Source: Echiichthys vipera
Taxonomy: Eukaryota > Chordata > Actinopteri > Perciformes > Trachinidae
Length of the DNA: 64,000 bases
Assembly (NCBI GenBank): GCA_963691815.1
Contig: OY829657.1
Coordinates: 8,061,592 to 8,125,591, forward strand
Direction: 5' to 3'
Position 1 is the stretch's first letter, and each line of letters begins with the position of its first letter. Of the stretch, positions 61,035 to 64,000 are shown one piece after another. The position numbers were made by a program, and so were the translations under genes. The notes beneath the pieces are model-generated. The model saw nothing but the letters and a program-made list of their open reading frames with translations. It searched no databases and had not been told where the DNA came from.

Positions 61035-62121
61035 GTGAACCTGCATTCACATGTCTGCGCTTCTGTGGTCAAGGTTTCAAGACACATTTCACCATAATTA
61101 TCTCTACATGTCACTTAGAGCTTGGACGTCTTTTAAGTTCACTTATTGTCCCTGGCAAAATTACATTCTTACACTTGTAGTAAAGTTTGGACTGATTTTA
61201 ACTAAGGCTACATGACCCAATTAAGAGCTACGTGTCCATGTGCGTATTTACCTTGGTTTACACTGTTTTGGCTGAGTTTGTTGGACCTATAACATTTTGA
61301 TGTCTGTTCAGATATGTAATAGTCCCCCTGGTTTATTAAAGTATTTCTGATTCTGATTCATCTGACAGCTGAGGACAGGACTGATATTGTTTACTATTTC
61401 CACAATTGACATAAAACACACAATATGTCATTTTCTGTCGCCTCGGTCAAAACAATAAGAAAAGACACAGTCTGATGAAGTAGATCAGGGAAGTTGTTGT
61501 CCTCACCACGTGCTGTAGTTGCTGTCCCCTGGTTATGATTCCTTCAGTGTTCATCGTTAAGGAGAGCTAGATTATCTGTAGTGGTTTCCTCCTCTCCAAA
61601 ACAAACGGAGATGGTGATTTAAACCGGTAAAAACACTGAATACAGTGGTTTCATGTTAAAAATCTAACTTGTTTCTCTGATAACCTAAGATCCAAATGTC
61701 AGATGCTTAAAAAGAACATCATCCTGTTAAAATGTATAATTAAAAATGACCTAGATATAAAAAAGTGTATTTTATGTGGCTTGAAACTGGATAAAAAGTT
61801 AATTTATGACGGCATCTGGCAGATGATGACGCATGGGCAAAGGGGATATGATGACATTGACAGGTGACCCAATGTAGAGAACCATTAACTTGGTTAAAAT
61901 GACAGATTTGTTTGAACATTGTTAGAAGCATTTAGGGTAATGCAAGGACACTATCTCAACAAAATATGTATGAAAGGTCGTGTTTTGTAAATGTTACATA
62001 TTATACCATTTAAATGCAACAGAAACTGTAAAAGAGGTGAAGGACTGTATGGCGGAGGAGATAGGGTTGGACTCAGACTGGTGTTTCAGTAAAAACACCA
62101 GGGAGTAGGATTCAGATTTAG

Positions 62122-62397
62122 CCTCACAGCAAGAGGGTTTCTGGTTCGAATCCCTGCCGGGGCCCTTCTGTGTGGAGTTTGCATGTTCTCCCCGTGTCTG
62201 TGTGGGTTTAAAATTGGGACTCTAAAATTGCCCGTAGGTGTGAATGGTTGTCTGTCTCTGTTTGTCTGTGTGTGTGTGTCCTGCGATAGACTGGCGTCCT
62301 GTCCAGGGTGTACCCCGCCTCACGCCCGATGTCAGCTGGGATCGGCTCTAGCCCCCTGCGACCCCGATAGGGACGAGAGGTTGAAGATGGATGGATG
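62122..62397 (+). mobile_element. tRNA-derived teleost SINE, copy 6 (internal deletion)
   Basis: TTTCTGGTTCGAATCCCTGC (B box) is followed by GTTTGCATGTTCTCCCCGTG, then the body jumps straight to CTCTAAAATTGCCCGTAGG. About 60 bp present in the other copies is missing. It ends TTGAAGATGGATGGATG. Confidence 0.85.
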
Positions 62398-64000
62398 TCT
62401 GTTTTATATAATATGCAAAGTTAATTTAAAACACAAAATAATATATAGTTTCTACTTGCTGTTTAAGGCACAGATTAATAAATTTAAATATAAACAAATC
62501 TTCCACAAGATTCCCCCCCTCCTTGTTCAGAAAGCCAAACCTGGGCTGAACTCAAGTCATTTGTGTCGTCCGGCCACTCCATAAAAATATGGACCCATGA
62601 CTCAGTCTGCAGCGCGAGGCCTGACCTGTGAAAGGGGACAGTTTCCTTTGGTACTGGTCGTTCTCAACCCATGAGGAGATTACTGTTGTCGACAGATGTA
62701 TGCCTGTTTACTTGTCATGCGTCCACAGAGCTTCAGAAGTTTAAAAGGTTGGTGGCCCCGGGGAGCCCACACAGGGAGTTGGCTCTACCCTGAGAAGCCT
62801 CCTGGTAAACACTCAGTTAAAAACAAGGCAGTATGAAGCTGTGAGGGGGTTGTTCTTGGTGTCTTTTCCTGTTTATCTTCTAACACAATGACTGTTTAAA
62901 CAAATACTTGGGGCGGTTATGTTTTTTTCTTTATTAATTGTGTAAAACTATAATACAGTCTAATATTTATCTTCCGTCCCTTCTGTGCCAAAGCTGGTAC
63001 CGTTTAGATTTGACAATGTTTTTAATAGATGCACAATGTTTTATAAATTGCTTTTTTATGCTCTTAAAAGGAAACGCACTTTGCAAATCAGTTAGTTTGG
63101 TTTGTTTGTTTGTTTAGTCTGAACAGGAAGTTTTTTTAAAGCTCTGCTGCCCCTTGCTGGAACAAAAGTGAAGCTACAGCTGATGTTGTAGTGATGCTGA
63201 GTGATGTTATTGACATACACGATGCAAATAATATTCTTATATTTCTTCAAAAATGTATTGATTGTACATTACTTGCGTTTAAGATTTCCTCGTTGTTTTC
63301 TCTTTGCTATTTTTCATTTCCCCTTCATGTGGGACAGACATTAGAAAGGGTTAAATGACAGTTCATTAATGTCATTAATAGATGACTTGTGTGTCTATAA
63401 ATACATTTCTGTTGCATAACGAGGCATTTTGTTGCATAATGTGTCGTATCGCGGACAGAGCTCCATGGCAACATTAGCTTTACCCACTTCATTATATACT
63501 AGAATCTTTAACACGACTAAAATCACGTACCTGCCGCTCATTCGATTCAGTTAAAGCAACCAGTCAGAGCTGAGCAGTCTCCAACACAGTGTCATTGCTT
63601 GTGAACTCGGATCAAACTGTGAAACGAAACCATCAAATATCAGGGTTCGTACGGATGCTGGAAATCCTTGAAAACACTTGAATTTTATTTTAGTGTGCTT
63701 GGGTTTTCAATAAAGTGCTTGAAACTGCTTGAAATGGATGTTATGTGTGAGAGAGATAGAGAAGATCTCTATATTTGAGACTGAAAAGAGCTTTTTTGGA
63801 CGCTTTTGCATTAAAAATTCCTTTTCATTAAAACAGATTATCAAAAAAGTTGGTGATTTATATTTTCTGTCGATCTATTAGTCGAGTTAGCTTTGCTTTC
63901 ATTTGTCGTCCTACTGTGGAAAGCTGTCTCAAAACATCATGTTGGTTGTTTATAGGACAGTCACATCTAATTTAATGTGATGAATAGGTGCAATAATAAG
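62398..64000. other. syt14 intron continuing past the window end
   Basis: No further syt14 exon was recognised. 63642-63745 is copy 2 of the TGCTTGAAATCCTTGAAAA repeat also seen at 22507-22835. Confidence 0.45.

Overview
This is vertebrate, almost certainly teleost fish, genomic DNA. Genes are split into short exons with GT/AG introns. The predicted proteins match vertebrate families. The spacers are full of fish-type elements: tRNA-derived SINEs, hAT, Tc1/mariner and PIF/Harbinger remnants, TTAA-flanked MITEs, and long CA/TG and CT microsatellites. There is one 200-N assembly gap (40184-40383).

Layout: (1) 103-20445 (+) holds the last 17 coding exons of PPP1R13B (ASPP1). They start inside the coiled-coil region and run to the natural stop; the 5' half of the gene lies upstream of the window. 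(2) Inside the 10.3-kb PPP1R13B intron 2044-12317, on the opposite strand, sits an intronless gene of 1294 codons (7200-3316) encoding two consecutive HIPK-like kinase domains, about ten acidic Ser-rich repeats and a basic tail. (3) 20446 to about 22400 is the PPP1R13B 3'UTR, which shares a 262-bp duplication with the last intron. (4) 22.4-27.7 kb is a repeat-filled spacer with a 1.8-kb TIR transposon flanked by an 8-bp target duplication. (5) 27705-30728 (+) is a complete eight-exon serine dehydratase-like gene (sdsl, 322 aa). Its final exon is followed by four partial copies of itself interleaved with (TG)n arrays. (6) 31.8-51.96 kb has no recognised coding exon, only repeats. (7) 51963-52010 and 60882-61034 (+) are two early exons of a synaptotagmin-14/16-type gene, including its transmembrane segment; the rest lies beyond the window.

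The three split genes are all on the + strand and share no pathway. ASPP1 is a p53/PP1 regulator, SDSL a PLP-dependent amino-acid deaminase, SYT14 a Ca-independent membrane-traffic protein. The parts most worth following up are the nested double-kinase gene and the sdsl terminal-exon array.

Exon boundaries were read by hand from GT/AG sites, reading phase and remembered family sequences. In both PPP1R13B and sdsl the summed exon lengths keep one open frame to the natural stop, which supports the models. Repeat family names are from memory and less certain than the structural features (TIRs, target duplications, inverted arms), which are read directly.
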